A stretch of 15,484 bases of DNA from an uncultured Clostridia bacterium (GCA_944381225.1 CALWKJ010000020.1:1-15484); one strand, 5' to 3'. Counted from the stretch's first letter, positions 8,336-15,101 are shown. Numbers and translations: made by a program. The notes: generated by a model from the sequence alone, not told the origin.

Positions 8336-8933
8336 TCAAAAAATAAATTACGATTTAAAAATGCAACAACAAATAAACAATTTAAATGGCAAAAAAAAAT
8401 TGCTGTTGCACAGTTGTTGTGGTCCATGCTCTACTGCTTGTATAGAAAAATTAATCAAGTATTTTGATGTCACAATTTTTTATTACAATCCAAATATATA
8501 TCCACATGAAGAATTTGATAAAAGATTAGTAAATCAAGAAAAAGTATTAAAACATTTTAAAGGTGTTAAAATAGTTGTGCCAGATTATGATGAGCAAATT
8601 TTTTTGCAAAATGTAAAAGGATTGGAATCGCAAGCCGAAGGTGGGCTTAGATGCGAAGAATGTTTTAAATTACGCCTAAAACAAACGGCAATTTATGCAA
8701 AATTAAATGGTTATGACTATTTTGGAACAACGTTGACAGTAAGTTCGCACAAAGACGAACAGAAAATAAATCAAATAGGTTTAAAAATTGCAAACGAAAC
8801 AAATGTTAACTTTTTGTTTGCAGATTTTAAAAAACACGATGGCTATAAGCGAAGCGTAGATTTGTCTCATGAATATGGATTGTATAGACAAAATTATTGT
8901 GGGTGTAGATTTTCAATAAAAAAGGTAAATTAA
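8316..8933 (+). CDS. queH: Epoxyqueuosine reductase QueH
   Basis: Catalyses the last step of queuosine synthesis, reducing epoxyqueuosine to queuosine in the anticodon of GUN tRNAs. It is the non-orthologous replacement of QueG (formerly DUF208). The 205-aa product has the family's Cys pattern: LHSCCGPC (Cys 34, 35, 38), EGGLRCEEC (Cys 113, 116) and YCGC (Cys 195, 197); these hold the iron-sulfur and iron sites in the family. GTTLTVSSHKD (137-147) is also a conserved block. The start at 8316 is preferred because the region before Met 16 (KINYDLKMQQQI) fits the family N-terminus, although no strong Shine-Dalgarno is present and initiation probably depends on coupling to the upstream gene. The other queuosine genes are not in this window. 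Confidence 0.95.
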   Translation: MFSNQFNQKINYDLKMQQQINNLNGKKKLLLHSCCGPCSTACIEKLIKYFDVTIFYYNPNIYPHEEFDKRLVNQEKVLKHFKGVKIVVPDYDEQIFLQNVKGLESQAEGGLRCEECFKLRLKQTAIYAKLNGYDYFGTTLTVSSHKDEQKINQIGLKIANETNVNFLFADFKKHDGYKRSVDLSHEYGLYRQNYCGCRFSIKKVN

Positions 8934-9628
8934 TGCAATACGTTTTATATAAAAAAAACAAAGTTAAAAGTTTAGTTAAGGGGATAATATTTACAATAAT
9001 ATGTATTCCCATTGTTTTTTTAGCAGGAGTTATGTTTTATTGCAATGCGTTTTTGGAGTATTATCCAATTTCTGGAACAAGCATGCAACCACTTTTAAAC
9101 GCGAGTGGAATTGACCAAGATTTTGTTTATGTTTCAAAAAATAAGTCCAACATTACCTATGGGGATGTGATAGTTTATGAAGGAGAAACTAATACAATAA
9201 TAAAAAGAGTTATTGCAATGGGTGGCGATAACATTATGATTAAAGATACAAACGTCGCTGATGAAAACTCGGCCAATAACCTATATGCAATATACATTCA
9301 ATACAATGGAGAAGGTGAATTTGTTGAATTAAAAGAAGATTATATTCAAAATAAATCAACTTATAAAATTCAATACAATCAACTTTACAATACAAATTTA
9401 GACCAAAAAAAATTTGTTGAAGACTTAAATGGCAATAAATATTTGCATTTAGAAGAAGATGAGATATTTTACATGGGTGATAATAGGTTAAACAGTTACG
9501 ATTGTGTTGATTATGGTCCTATGGAATATAAGAATATTGTTGGAAAAGTTGTTTTTATAGTACATGATAATAATTTTAAATTATTTGATGTAGTAAAACA
9601 GATTTTAGGGATATATAAATGGAAATAA
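8933..9628 (+). CDS. lepB: Signal peptidase I
   Basis: Membrane serine protease (S26 family) that cleaves signal peptides from exported proteins. The 231-aa product has one N-terminal TM (about 15-37), as in Gram-positive SipS-type enzymes. Box B is SGTSMQP with nucleophile Ser 50; box D is IKRVIAMGGD with general base Lys 91; box E is MGDNRLNSYD (181-190). The Ser and Asp of box E (188, 190; E. coli S278, D280) are kept, but the following Ser-Arg is Cys-Val (191-192). An insertion of about 80 residues lies between boxes D and E. The start codon shares one base with the queH stop (TAATG), with AAAGG 7 bases upstream. The last 10 bases overlap recF. Possible clients are the exported proteins encoded nearby, but general secretion is the expected role. 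Confidence 0.95.
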   Translation: MQYVLYKKNKVKSLVKGIIFTIICIPIVFLAGVMFYCNAFLEYYPISGTSMQPLLNASGIDQDFVYVSKNKSNITYGDVIVYEGETNTIIKRVIAMGGDNIMIKDTNVADENSANNLYAIYIQYNGEGEFVELKEDYIQNKSTYKIQYNQLYNTNLDQKKFVEDLNGNKYLHLEEDEIFYMGDNRLNSYDCVDYGPMEYKNIVGKVVFIVHDNNFKLFDVVKQILGIYKWK

Positions 9629-10695
9629 CAAAAATAGAACTTTTTGGATATAGAAATTATGAAATGTGTGAGATAGAGTTCGACAGCAAATTGAATGTTA
9701 TTTGTGGAGAAAATGCTCAAGGCAAAACAAATTTGTTAGAGGCTGTTTACTATTGCGTTGTTGGAAAAAGTTTTAGAGCTTCAAGAGAGAAAGAAGTAAT
9801 TAATTTAAATAAAAATTTAGCCAAAATAAAAGTATATATAAAAAAAGATATTGGCAATAGTACGGTTGAAATTATTTTTTCTAGAACCCAGAAAAAAACA
9901 ATAAAAATTAATGGTATTCCAATAAAAAAAATAAGTGAATTGTTGGGAGAGTTTAACGGCGTGTTCTTTTCTCCAGACGAATTAAAACTTATTAAAGAAA
10001 GCCCAGAGGACAGACGGCGATTTATGGATGTAGACATATCGCAAACAAGCAAGCAATACTTTTATTTGCTTACAAGATACAACCAAATATTGCAAAACCG
10101 AAACAAACAATTAAAGTCAAATTTGCCATTGGAAAATTTAAAAGACGTTATTAAAATTTGGAATGAACAACTTGCAGAGTGCGCGCAAAAAATTGCAAAA
10201 TTTAGACAAAACTTTGTACTTATGCTAGCTCCCCATGCAAAAAAAGCTCATGCCTTTTTGTCTGATGGAAAAGAGGAATTGGACATAGAATACATTGGAA
10301 TAAAAGAGACAGAAAAAAAAGATATAGTTATGGCACTTGAAAAAAATTTTGAAAAAGATTTGTCTTTGGGTTATACAACATACGGACCACATAGAGATGA
10401 CATAAAAGTTTCTATTAATGGCGTTGATGTTAGAACATATGGTTCTCAAGGGCAACAAAGGACTGCAGCTTTGTCTTTAAAGTTGGCAGAGCTTTACATT
10501 TTGGAAGAAGCCACAAAAACGAAGCCAGTATTGCTTTTAGATGATGTTTTAAGTGAGCTTGATGACAATAGAAAAAAAAGACTTTTGCAGTTTTGCAAAA
10601 GCACACAAACTTTAATTACATGCACCAAATTTAATTACGCTATAGATTGTAAAATAATACAAATTAAAGATGGAAACATTTTAAAAAACAGTTAG
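9619..10695 (+). CDS. recF: DNA replication/repair protein RecF
   Basis: SMC-like ATPase that helps load RecA at gapped DNA with RecO and RecR. The 358-aa product is full length (family about 360-370). Visible motifs are the N-terminal LFGYRNY (8-14), Walker A GENAQGKT (30-37), GPHRDD (256-261), the ABC signature YGSQGQQR (274-281) and Walker B with D-loop LLLDDVLSELD (305-315). The start overlaps lepB by 10 bases and has AGGGA (9607-9611) 7 bases upstream. In most Firmicutes recF follows dnaN and precedes gyrB; here it is the last gene of an operon with queH and lepB. Its TAG stop lies inside the terminator hairpin. Confidence 0.98.
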   Translation: MEITKIELFGYRNYEMCEIEFDSKLNVICGENAQGKTNLLEAVYYCVVGKSFRASREKEVINLNKNLAKIKVYIKKDIGNSTVEIIFSRTQKKTIKINGIPIKKISELLGEFNGVFFSPDELKLIKESPEDRRRFMDVDISQTSKQYFYLLTRYNQILQNRNKQLKSNLPLENLKDVIKIWNEQLAECAQKIAKFRQNFVLMLAPHAKKAHAFLSDGKEELDIEYIGIKETEKKDIVMALEKNFEKDLSLGYTTYGPHRDDIKVSINGVDVRTYGSQGQQRTAALSLKLAELYILEEATKTKPVLLLDDVLSELDDNRKKRLLQFCKSTQTLITCTKFNYAIDCKIIQIKDGNILKNS

Positions 10696-10714
10696 AATTA
10701 ACTGTTTTTATTTT
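10685..10714. terminator. Bidirectional terminator containing both convergent stop codons
   Basis: AAAACAGTTA (10685-10694) pairs perfectly with TAACTGTTTT (10699-10708) around a 4-base GAAT loop. A T-rich tail follows on the plus strand and a T6 run on the minus strand. The recF stop (10693-10695) and the acyltransferase stop (10700-10698, minus) both lie in the hairpin. Confidence 0.85.
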
Positions 10715-11489
10715 TATAGTCTCGTTCGTATTCTTCTAAAGACACATATTTCCAAAATTCAAAGCTTTCGTGTTCATCTAATGTTTTTTGCATTTCATCG
10801 TATGTTCTTTGCATCAAGTCTTCTTTTTGTTGTTTAAAAGGCAAAGTGGTATTTGCAAAAACTGGATTGCAAATGTAAACGCTTATTTTTGGACGCTTTG
10901 AAATGAATCTTTTGTTTTTTCTAAACACAATAACATACGGAATTACAGGTAAATTGTTTTTGCACGCAAAGTGAAAAGCTCCCGGGTAAAAAGGTCTTAA
11001 TTTGTTATAGTAAGGCCACATGCTTGCTTCTGGGAACAAATGAATAAATCTGCCTTTTTTTAAATATTTGTTTACTTGCTTATAAAAATTTAAGTTTGCT
11101 TTTGCAGTGTCTGGCAGTGGCATAACGCCATATCCCGACATTAATTTTCCAGCTATTGGAACGTCAAAATTATCTTTGTTTGAAATTATATGAGTTCGCT
11201 TGGTTAAACTTATAAAATTTGTTGCGATTGAAAAATCTACAAAGTGTACATGGTTTGAAACCGTGATTGCACCAGATTTAATAGATTTGATTTTTTCTCT
11301 TCCAAAAACTTTAATGCCCAAAAAGCATTTTCCATAAATCAAAAAAAGTGGTTTGGCAATTATATAATACAGAATAAATTGCCACACTCTAATAAAAATA
11401 TTTTTTTCGTATTTGTAATTATCGTCAATTTTTATTTGCTTTTTTTTAATTTTGTTAAAAACAACCTTTTCGCTTGATGATGCTGGCAT
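10698..11489 (-). CDS. plsC: Lysophospholipid (1-acyl-glycerol-3-phosphate) acyltransferase, PlsC family
   Basis: Membrane-associated acyltransferase that most likely adds the second fatty acid to lysophosphatidic acid in phospholipid synthesis. Motif I is NHVHFVD (His-x4-Asp catalytic pair). A later FPEASMWP stands where the family has FPEGTRS; the Glu is kept. A hydrophobic segment (VWQFILYYIIAKPLFLIYG) precedes motif I. The start is uncertain. The frame is open to an ATG at 11621 (307 aa), with further ATGs at 11540 (280 aa) and 11489 (263 aa), and none has a Shine-Dalgarno. I chose 11489 because the longer forms run into a probable promoter and because its distance to the NYKY block resembles related clostridial proteins as I remember them. 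It is convergent with recF and divergent from the SPFH operon. Confidence 0.85.
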   Translation of the reverse strand: MPASSSEKVVFNKIKKKQIKIDDNYKYEKNIFIRVWQFILYYIIAKPLFLIYGKCFLGIKVFGREKIKSIKSGAITVSNHVHFVDFSIATNFISLTKRTHIISNKDNFDVPIAGKLMSGYGVMPLPDTAKANLNFYKQVNKYLKKGRFIHLFPEASMWPYYNKLRPFYPGAFHFACKNNLPVIPYVIVFRKNKRFISKRPKISVYICNPVFANTTLPFKQQKEDLMQRTYDEMQKTLDEHESFEFWKYVSLEEYERDYKNKNS

Positions 11490-11540
11490 AATGACTATTT
11501 TTTGTTTTGAAAAAATTATATTTTGAATAATATTAATCAT

Positions 11541-11571
11541 ATTATAAACTATTAACCAAAAAGTAAAGCAA
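11541..11571 (-). promoter_or_regulatory. Possible promoter of the acyltransferase gene
   Basis: On the minus strand, TTGCTT (11571-11566), a 19-base spacer (longer than ideal) and a perfect TATAAT (11546-11541). It would start RNA near 11534, which supports the ATG at 11489. A second TATAAT on the minus strand at 11520-11515 has no good -35. Confidence 0.35.
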
Positions 11572-11604
11572 AATGCATTTAATGTCGAAATTGGATACAA
11601 ATAT

Positions 11605-11633
11605 TTGACACAATAAAACATTTGTAATAAACT
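11605..11633 (+). promoter_or_regulatory. SigA-type promoter of the SPFH/zinc-ribbon operon
   Basis: A perfect TTGACA (11605-11610), a 17-base spacer and TAAACT (11628-11633). The predicted start near 11640 gives a short leader with AGAAGGAG (11645-11652), 5 bases before the ATG. No extracytoplasmic-sigma-type promoter was recognised here. Confidence 0.7.
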
Positions 11634-11657
11634 AATTTTAAACTAGAAGGAGAAAAA

Positions 11658-12782
11658 ATGGGATTATTTAGTTTTTTTAAAAAACAACTTTTAAAAGTAA
11701 TTGAATGGAAAGACAATTCAAAAGACACTGTTGTATATCGCTTTCCTTTAACCGATAGAGATGAAATTATGACGAGTTCAACTCTTGTGGTTAGGGAATC
11801 GCAGGTTGCAATTTTTGTGCATAAAGGCAAAATTGCAGATGTGTTTACTCCTGGAACTTACAAACTTTCCACAGAAAACATTCCTTTTTTAACAAAAATT
11901 TTGTCGCTTCCAACAGGTTTTGAATCTCCAATAAAGGCAGAGGTTTATTACGTTAACACAAAGCAGTTTGTTGGATTAAAATGGGGAACGCAAAATCCAA
12001 TAATGATGCGAGATAATGAGTTTGGAACGATAAGATTAAGAGGCTTTGGAATATATTCATTTAAAGTTGATGATGCAAAACTTTTTATGAAAGAGTTGTT
12101 TGGAACCAACGAAGTGTATAAAGTTGGAGATGTAGAGTTGCAAATTAGACCAATGCTTATTCAAGCATTGACAGATGCCATTGCAGAAAGCAAGATATCT
12201 GCTTTAGACTTGGCGGCAAATTATAAAGAATTTTCAAGCGAAGTGTTAAACGCTTCAACAAAAGAATTTGAAAAATATGGATTAAAACTTTGTTCTGTTG
12301 TAATTGAAAACTTGTCTCTTCCAGAAGAAGTTGAAAAGACGTTAGACGAAAGAACAAAACTTGGAGTTTTGGAAGATAAAATGGGAACATTTACTCAATA
12401 TCAAGCAGCTCAGGCAATTAGAGATGCTGCACAAAACACAAGTGGTGGAAATTTGGCAGGGCTTGGAGTTGGGCTGGGCGCAGGAACAACAATTGGAGGA
12501 GTTTTTGCTGATAATATAACAACTCAAAACAAACCAAAAATAAAAACGGCTTCTTGCGTTAAATGTGGGGCTAAAATAAAAGACGGGGTTAAATTTTGCC
12601 CAGAATGTGGAGCAAGTCAAGGGGCAGAGTGTCCAGTGTGTCACAAGCATGTTTCTAAAAATGCAAAATTTTGTCCAGAATGTGGGGCAAACTTAAAAAA
12701 AGAAATAAAATGCAAAAAGTGTAATGCAACACTAAAAAAAGGTGCAAAGTTTTGTCCAGAGTGTGGAACTAAGGTAGAATAA
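11658..12782 (+). CDS. SPFH-domain protein with three C-terminal zinc ribbons (YdjI-like)
   Basis: A 374-aa protein resembling the YdjI / 'virion core protein' family. The SPFH-like domain occupies about residues 40-260 (e.g. VVRESQVAIFVHKGKI, LRGFGIYSFKV, IENLSLPEEV). A Gly/Ala-rich segment (262-283) links it to three zinc ribbons with paired CxxC motifs: Cys 300/303-314/317, 325/328-339/342 and 352/355-366/369. There is no signal peptide or clear TM; SPFH proteins usually sit on the inner membrane face and oligomerise. In B. subtilis YdjI is encoded with PspA and YdjG and is needed to place PspA at the membrane; that role here is inference. The stop overlaps the next start by one base (TAATG), and the next gene encodes the matching YdjG-like protein. 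No pspA is visible in the window. Confidence 0.9.
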   Translation: MGLFSFFKKQLLKVIEWKDNSKDTVVYRFPLTDRDEIMTSSTLVVRESQVAIFVHKGKIADVFTPGTYKLSTENIPFLTKILSLPTGFESPIKAEVYYVNTKQFVGLKWGTQNPIMMRDNEFGTIRLRGFGIYSFKVDDAKLFMKELFGTNEVYKVGDVELQIRPMLIQALTDAIAESKISALDLAANYKEFSSEVLNASTKEFEKYGLKLCSVVIENLSLPEEVEKTLDERTKLGVLEDKMGTFTQYQAAQAIRDAAQNTSGGNLAGLGVGLGAGTTIGGVFADNITTQNKPKIKTASCVKCGAKIKDGVKFCPECGASQGAECPVCHKHVSKNAKFCPECGANLKKEIKCKKCNATLKKGAKFCPECGTKVE

Positions 12783-13831
12783 TGCCAGCAAAAACTATAA
12801 AGAGCAATCAAAACAAATGCGCAACTTGTGGAGGAATTTTAAAATTTTTTCCAAAAGACAGAGCTTTAAAGTGTGAATCTTGTGGTGGAATAGAAAAAAT
12901 AGACATTAAAAAAGAATTTGATAAACACTATTTTGATGAAGATGTAAAAAAAAGCAAAGAATACAACGAGTTTAAAAAAACAAACAAAGTTTTTAAATGC
13001 TCTAGTTGTGGTTCTAATGTTATATTAAATTCACTTGAAATTTCAAAACTTTGTCCATATTGTTCAAGCCCTTGTGTAATTGACCCAAAAGAAGACATAG
13101 GGCTTAAGCCAGATGGAATTATCCCGTTTAAGTTTGGCAGAAAAGAAGCTAGTGAATTGTACAAAAAGGGCATAAGAAAGAAATGGTTTTTGCCAAACAA
13201 GTTCAAGAAAAAACCACCGATAGATGAAATGAAGGGTGTGTATGTTCCTAGTTTTTCTTTTGATGCAAATGCAAGCACAACCTATTATGGCAAACTTGGT
13301 GACACAAAAACAGACTCTCAAGGAAGAACGCATACGACATATAGAACAATAAGTGGCAAGTTTAATTCACAGCATCATGATGTGTTGGTAGAGAGCAGTT
13401 CAAAAATAAATCAAAAAACATTTAATTCAATTAATCCATACAACATGAAAGAAGTTGTAAGTTTTAACTCTAACTTTATTTTGGGATATAGTTTAGAGCA
13501 TTATAATCAAAATCTTGCAGAGTGTAAAATAATTGCTGACGAAATTATGAAAAACAAAATAAAAACTTTAATTCTTTCAAATTACAATTATGATGTGGTT
13601 GCTGAATTTAGCCAAAATACCATATTTAGCGAAGAAAAATTTGCATATTTCATTTTGCCAATTTATCAGGTTAATTATAAATATAAAGATAAAAATTACA
13701 CCACTTTTATGAATGGTCAAACTGGTAAAGTGGGAAGTGGATATCCAAAGTCGGCTGTAAAAATAACATTTTTTATATTGTTTATTTTTCTAATTTTCTT
13801 TGGTTTTGTTGCACTGTTTTATTTAACTTAA
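12782..13831 (+). CDS. Zinc-ribbon membrane protein (YdjG-like)
   Basis: A 349-aa protein with two N-terminal zinc ribbons (Cys 13/16-31/34 and Cys 73/76-91/94), a charged linker, a large middle domain (about 110-320) of unknown fold, and one C-terminal TM (about 327-347). The bulk of the protein is therefore probably cytoplasmic. Such proteins are often labelled 'TFIIB-type zinc ribbon' or mistaken for PriA because of the first ribbon; the helicase motifs are absent. It resembles B. subtilis YdjG, partner of the SPFH protein YdjI. The start overlaps the upstream stop (TAATG) with AAGG 7 bases before it, so the two are translated together. A terminator follows directly. The most likely role is a membrane anchor for the SPFH protein; this is inference from family and context. 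Confidence 0.88.
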   Translation: MPAKTIKSNQNKCATCGGILKFFPKDRALKCESCGGIEKIDIKKEFDKHYFDEDVKKSKEYNEFKKTNKVFKCSSCGSNVILNSLEISKLCPYCSSPCVIDPKEDIGLKPDGIIPFKFGRKEASELYKKGIRKKWFLPNKFKKKPPIDEMKGVYVPSFSFDANASTTYYGKLGDTKTDSQGRTHTTYRTISGKFNSQHHDVLVESSSKINQKTFNSINPYNMKEVVSFNSNFILGYSLEHYNQNLAECKIIADEIMKNKIKTLILSNYNYDVVAEFSQNTIFSEEKFAYFILPIYQVNYKYKDKNYTTFMNGQTGKVGSGYPKSAVKITFFILFIFLIFFGFVALFYLT

Positions 13832-13855
13832 TCACCTTTGGGTGATTTTTTTTTA
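13830..13855 (+). terminator. Rho-independent terminator after the zinc-ribbon operon
   Basis: AATCACC (13830-13836) and GGTGATT (13841-13847) form a 7-bp stem with a TTTG loop, followed by an unbroken T run to 13854. The stem begins within the stop codon of the upstream gene. Confidence 0.85.
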
Positions 13856-13871
13856 ATTTAAAAATTGAGTA

Positions 13872-13900
13872 TTGAAAAATGAAAATATATGTGATATTAT
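13872..13900 (+). promoter_or_regulatory. Promoter of the TM-hairpin gene pair
   Basis: TTGAAA (13872-13877), a 17-base spacer and TATTAT (13895-13900), with an extended -10 TG at 13892-13893. An overlapping TATAAT (13898-13903) has a 20-base spacer. RNA would start near 13907, just at the GAGAGG ribosome binding site. Confidence 0.65.
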
Positions 13901-13917
13901 AATGTTGAGAGGTAAAA

Positions 13918-14385
13918 ATGAGTAATACATATAGAAAAGATAGTATAAACGTTAAAAAAATTAAAAACATAGAAGAAAAAATAGCCAATTTGGAAAAGCA
14001 AAAAAAAGTAGTGGTAAACAATCTAAACAACCTTAAAAAACCACAATACTGGATTATAACATTTCCAGTTTTAGCACTTTTTGCATCAGTATTTTTCTTT
14101 CCGTTGCTAATAATAACTGGACCAGCATTTATTTTGAGCTGTGCAATTTTAAATAGAGATAGAAAACTATACATGCAAGAACAAATGGATTTGGAAGATG
14201 AAATTATTGAATTAGACGATGAAATTGATGTTAAAAAGTCAGATTTGCAGTTGGCAATAATGGAACAAAATTGCAAAATAATTGACGATAAACAACCAAT
14301 CGCAGATGAAAAAGTGATTGATAATGCAAAATACTACAATAAAGATGAAGTGGCTTATAAAACAAGTGATGAAATGCAACTATAA
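13918..14385 (+). CDS. Small coiled-coil / TM-hairpin protein of unknown function
   Basis: A 155-aa protein I do not recognise. An N-terminal charged helix with heptad-like spacing (about 13-38) leads through LKKP (39-42) into two closely spaced hydrophobic segments (about 45-63 and 65-79). A second strongly charged helix (80-118, rich in Asp/Glu/Lys) and a polar tail follow. With both helices rich in Lys, the likely topology is both ends in the cytoplasm with a membrane hairpin. GAGAGG (13907-13912) precedes the ATG by 5 bases. It has its own promoter and lies 14 bases before a gene with the same layout; the two may be diverged duplicates. It follows the SPFH/zinc-ribbon operon, so a membrane-related role is possible but unproven. 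Confidence 0.85.
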   Translation: MSNTYRKDSINVKKIKNIEEKIANLEKQKKVVVNNLNNLKKPQYWIITFPVLALFASVFFFPLLIITGPAFILSCAILNRDRKLYMQEQMDLEDEIIELDDEIDVKKSDLQLAIMEQNCKIIDDKQPIADEKVIDNAKYYNKDEVAYKTSDEMQL

Positions 14386-14399
14386 TTGGAGGTGTGAGC

Positions 14400-14948
14400 A
14401 TGGATGTAGAGAAAGATTATAAAAATTTAACAGATTACAAAAAAATGCTTGTAGATTTGGATATGAAAATAGAAAATGAAAAAGCAATGTTAGAAGCGTA
14501 CAGTAAAGCAGCTGATGGAGTTAATGGTATTGAAAGACTAAAAAAGCCAAGTTTGTTTTCATTTTTAATTCCAGCTTTGGTAGGTGGACTTGTTGCTGTT
14601 TTGGGTGGAGGATTTTTTATTTTTATAGGAGCTGTGGTTGCAGGTGTTTCACTTTTTAATTTTTTAGGTAAAAAATCTGCTTATTTTGACGAAAAAGAAT
14701 ACATAAAGGAATCATTAGAAATATACACCAAACAAATCCTTTTAATTAAAGAAGATTTGGAAATATTATGGGAAAGAAGAAAATTTTTGGTTGCAAATTT
14801 AGATGCTTTGCAAGACAATGTTCACTTTAAAAGAGCTGATAATGTTGCACAATACAATTCTGTTGTTGCAGAAAAAAATTTGGAATTTTTTAAAAAATTG
14901 CAAAAAGAAGAAGAGGATAACTTTGGACAAGACGAATTGAGTATGTAA
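14400..14948 (+). CDS. Small coiled-coil / TM-hairpin protein, possible paralog of the upstream gene
   Basis: A 182-aa protein I do not recognise. The ATG at 14400 is chosen over an in-frame GTG at 14394 because GGAGG (14388-14392) is 7 bases from the ATG but only 1 base from the GTG. A charged N-terminal helix (about 8-35), then RLKKP (46-50), leads to a Gly-rich pair of hydrophobic segments (about 52-70 and 72-89). A long charged helix (about 97-170) ends in an acidic tail. The LKKP before the first TM, a Pro early in that TM and the overall order match the upstream 155-aa protein. It is co-transcribed with that gene and closed by a terminator. Gly-rich TM pairs such as VGGLVAVLGGG favour tight helix packing or oligomerisation; a function cannot be assigned. 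Confidence 0.85.
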   Translation: MDVEKDYKNLTDYKKMLVDLDMKIENEKAMLEAYSKAADGVNGIERLKKPSLFSFLIPALVGGLVAVLGGGFFIFIGAVVAGVSLFNFLGKKSAYFDEKEYIKESLEIYTKQILLIKEDLEILWERRKFLVANLDALQDNVHFKRADNVAQYNSVVAEKNLEFFKKLQKEEEDNFGQDELSM

Positions 14949-14959
14949 ATAATAAAACG

Positions 14960-14981
14960 AGCATGGCAACATGCTTTTTTT
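14960..14981 (+). terminator. Rho-independent terminator with GNRA loop
   Basis: AGCATG (14960-14965) and CATGCT (14970-14975) pair around a GCAA tetraloop, a stable GNRA type, followed by a 7-base T run. It lies 11 bases after the stop of the second TM-hairpin gene. Confidence 0.85.
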
Positions 14982-15011
14982 ATGCAGTTTTTTAAAAAAA
15001 CACTTTTTTTA

Positions 15012-15045
15012 TATACTATACTATGTTATACTATACTATAGTATA
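15012..15045. repeat. TATACTA-rich direct repeat and palindrome upstream of gyrB
   Basis: A perfect 13-base direct repeat TATACTATACTAT occurs at 15012-15024 and 15027-15039. It overlaps a perfect 14-base palindrome TATACTATAGTATA at 15032-15045. From 15015 to 15044 the sequence is six pentamers of the form NNTAT, four of them ACTAT. Several TATACT units are near-consensus -10 hexamers, one with an extended TG (15024-15032). Confidence 0.85.
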
Positions 15046-15071
15046 TAAGGTATACGCATAATAAAAAAGGT

Positions 15072-15077
15072 TATAAT
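15072..15077 (+). promoter_or_regulatory. Candidate -10 box of gyrB
   Basis: A perfect TATAAT lies 24 bases before the gyrB ATG. No recognisable -35 stands 16-18 bases upstream; the repeat region lies there instead, so the promoter may depend on a bound protein or on DNA supercoiling. Confidence 0.4.
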
Positions 15078-15101
15078 TAATTAGCACATTAGGAGAAAAA
15101 A

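Noticed and set aside
12782..13831. PriA-like helicase or a transcription factor, suggested by the zinc ribbons
   Set aside because: No Walker or helicase motifs are present, and the protein ends in a membrane segment and pairs with an SPFH gene, fitting YdjG-like proteins.
13782..14276. 164-codon minus-strand frame over the terminator and the first TM-hairpin gene
   Set aside because: It crosses a terminator and promoter and is antisense to a gene with a good promoter, ribosome binding site and coherent topology. Its Ser/Phe/Leu richness is what antisense of Lys/Glu-rich coding sequence gives.
14394..14399. GTG at 14394 as start of the second TM-hairpin gene
   Set aside because: Only 1 base separates it from GGAGG; the ATG at 14400 has the correct 7-base spacing.
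15012..15045. Short repeats as a CRISPR array or replication origin
   Set aside because: Units are 5-15 bases without spacers, so it is not CRISPR; no DnaA-box sequence (TTATCCACA type) was seen nearby, so an origin is not supported.
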